Source: Pseudomonadota bacterium
GTDB lineage: Bacteria; Pseudomonadota; Alphaproteobacteria; Rhizobiales; Afifellaceae
DNA: 5,261 nt
Direction of reading: 5' to 3'
NCBI GenBank assembly: GCA_023417735.1
Contig: JAEZEK010000391.1
Location: 1 to 5,261, forward strand
Made by a program: the position numbers and the translations under genes. Positions 5,092 to 5,261 of the stretch are shown here, piece after piece (the first letter of the stretch is position 1; each line of letters starts with the position of its first letter). The notes beneath the pieces were generated by a model that ran no database searches, was not told the origin of the DNA, and worked only from the letters and a program-made list of their open reading frames with translations.

Positions 5092-5261
5092 CGGGCCGGC
5101 GCGATCGCATCCCCCTGCCGGGCCGGCTCGGCCGGCTTCGCCGCCAGGCACTCGAGCTCCGCCAGGTTGCCGAGCACCTCTTCGGCTGCGAACAGCAGCG
5201 CCTGCACGGCCCGGACCTCCGCGGGCCGCCGGCTCCCCTCGGCCGCCTGCGCGGTTCCGGC
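5073..5261 (-). CDS. C-terminal end of an unidentified protein, cut by the window edge
   Basis: A minus-strand frame enters at the right edge and ends in TGA at 5073-5075, giving 62 residues. Third codon positions are G or C in 58 of 62 codons, which supports real coding even though no start lies in the window. The visible part has one likely amphipathic helix rich in Ala, Leu and Glu (EVRAVQALLFAAEEVLGNLA, about residues 15-34 of the fragment), then a low-complexity Ala/Pro tail ending TAALR. No family motif can be recognised, and I do not assign a function. It converges on the GntR gene with 67 bp between the stop codons, so it is not part of the transporter operon. Confidence 0.6.
   Translation of the reverse strand, partial: AGTAQAAEGSRRPAEVRAVQALLFAAEEVLGNLAELECLAAKPAEPARQGDAIAPARTAALR

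Noticed and set aside
4867..5151. 94-residue minus-strand open frame near the right end
   Set aside because: It overlaps the 3' part of the regulator and lies in a different frame from the better-supported partial gene ending at 5073; the translation is Gly/Arg-rich and featureless.
1..5261. Mobile element, CRISPR, tRNA/rRNA or defence system
   Set aside because: No transposase or integrase, no regularly spaced repeats, no RNA-gene-like stretch and no defence domain was seen; nearly all the sequence is explained by the transporter operon and its regulator.

Overview
The window is GC-rich DNA with strong G/C preference at third codon positions. It looks like a proteobacterial chromosome, most plausibly alphaproteobacterial (Hyphomicrobiales-like). 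That assignment rests on composition and gene content only; no phylogenetic marker is present.

Layout. One compact minus-strand operon fills positions 3 to 4142. In transcription order it encodes: a secreted substrate-binding protein (3150-4142); an ABC permease of the SsuC/TauC type (2273-3175); its ATPase (1467-2276), joined to the permease by an ATGA stop/start overlap; a second, different permease (707-1462) starting 4 nt after the ATPase stop; and a fumarylacetoacetate-hydrolase (FAH) family enzyme (3-686) with a clear Shine-Dalgarno sequence. A GntR-family regulator with an FCD ligand domain (4250-5005, plus strand) is divergent from the operon. The 107-bp shared control region holds a perfect 17-bp palindrome (4196-4212) and a second 14-bp near-palindrome (4227-4240), both operator candidates. 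Downstream of the regulator, after a short intergenic region with GC-rich hairpins, the C-terminal end of a convergent minus-strand gene (5073-5261) runs off the window edge.

How the genes work together (inference). The binding protein captures a small organic anion in the periplasm. The two permeases and the ATPase import it. The FAHD1/NagK-like enzyme would hydrolyse or decarboxylate an acylpyruvate-type or 3-oxo-acid compound, either the imported substrate or a breakdown product. The FCD regulator, which keeps all four expected metal ligands, probably senses a carboxylate and controls both transcripts. The substrate cannot be read from the sequence.

No mobile element, CRISPR array, RNA gene or defence system was seen. 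The gene set is a recognisable catabolic-import cassette, not a new system. The points most worth following are the complementary loss of key EAA-loop residues in the two permeases, a perfect 11-bp hairpin just after the binding-protein gene, and the operator pair.
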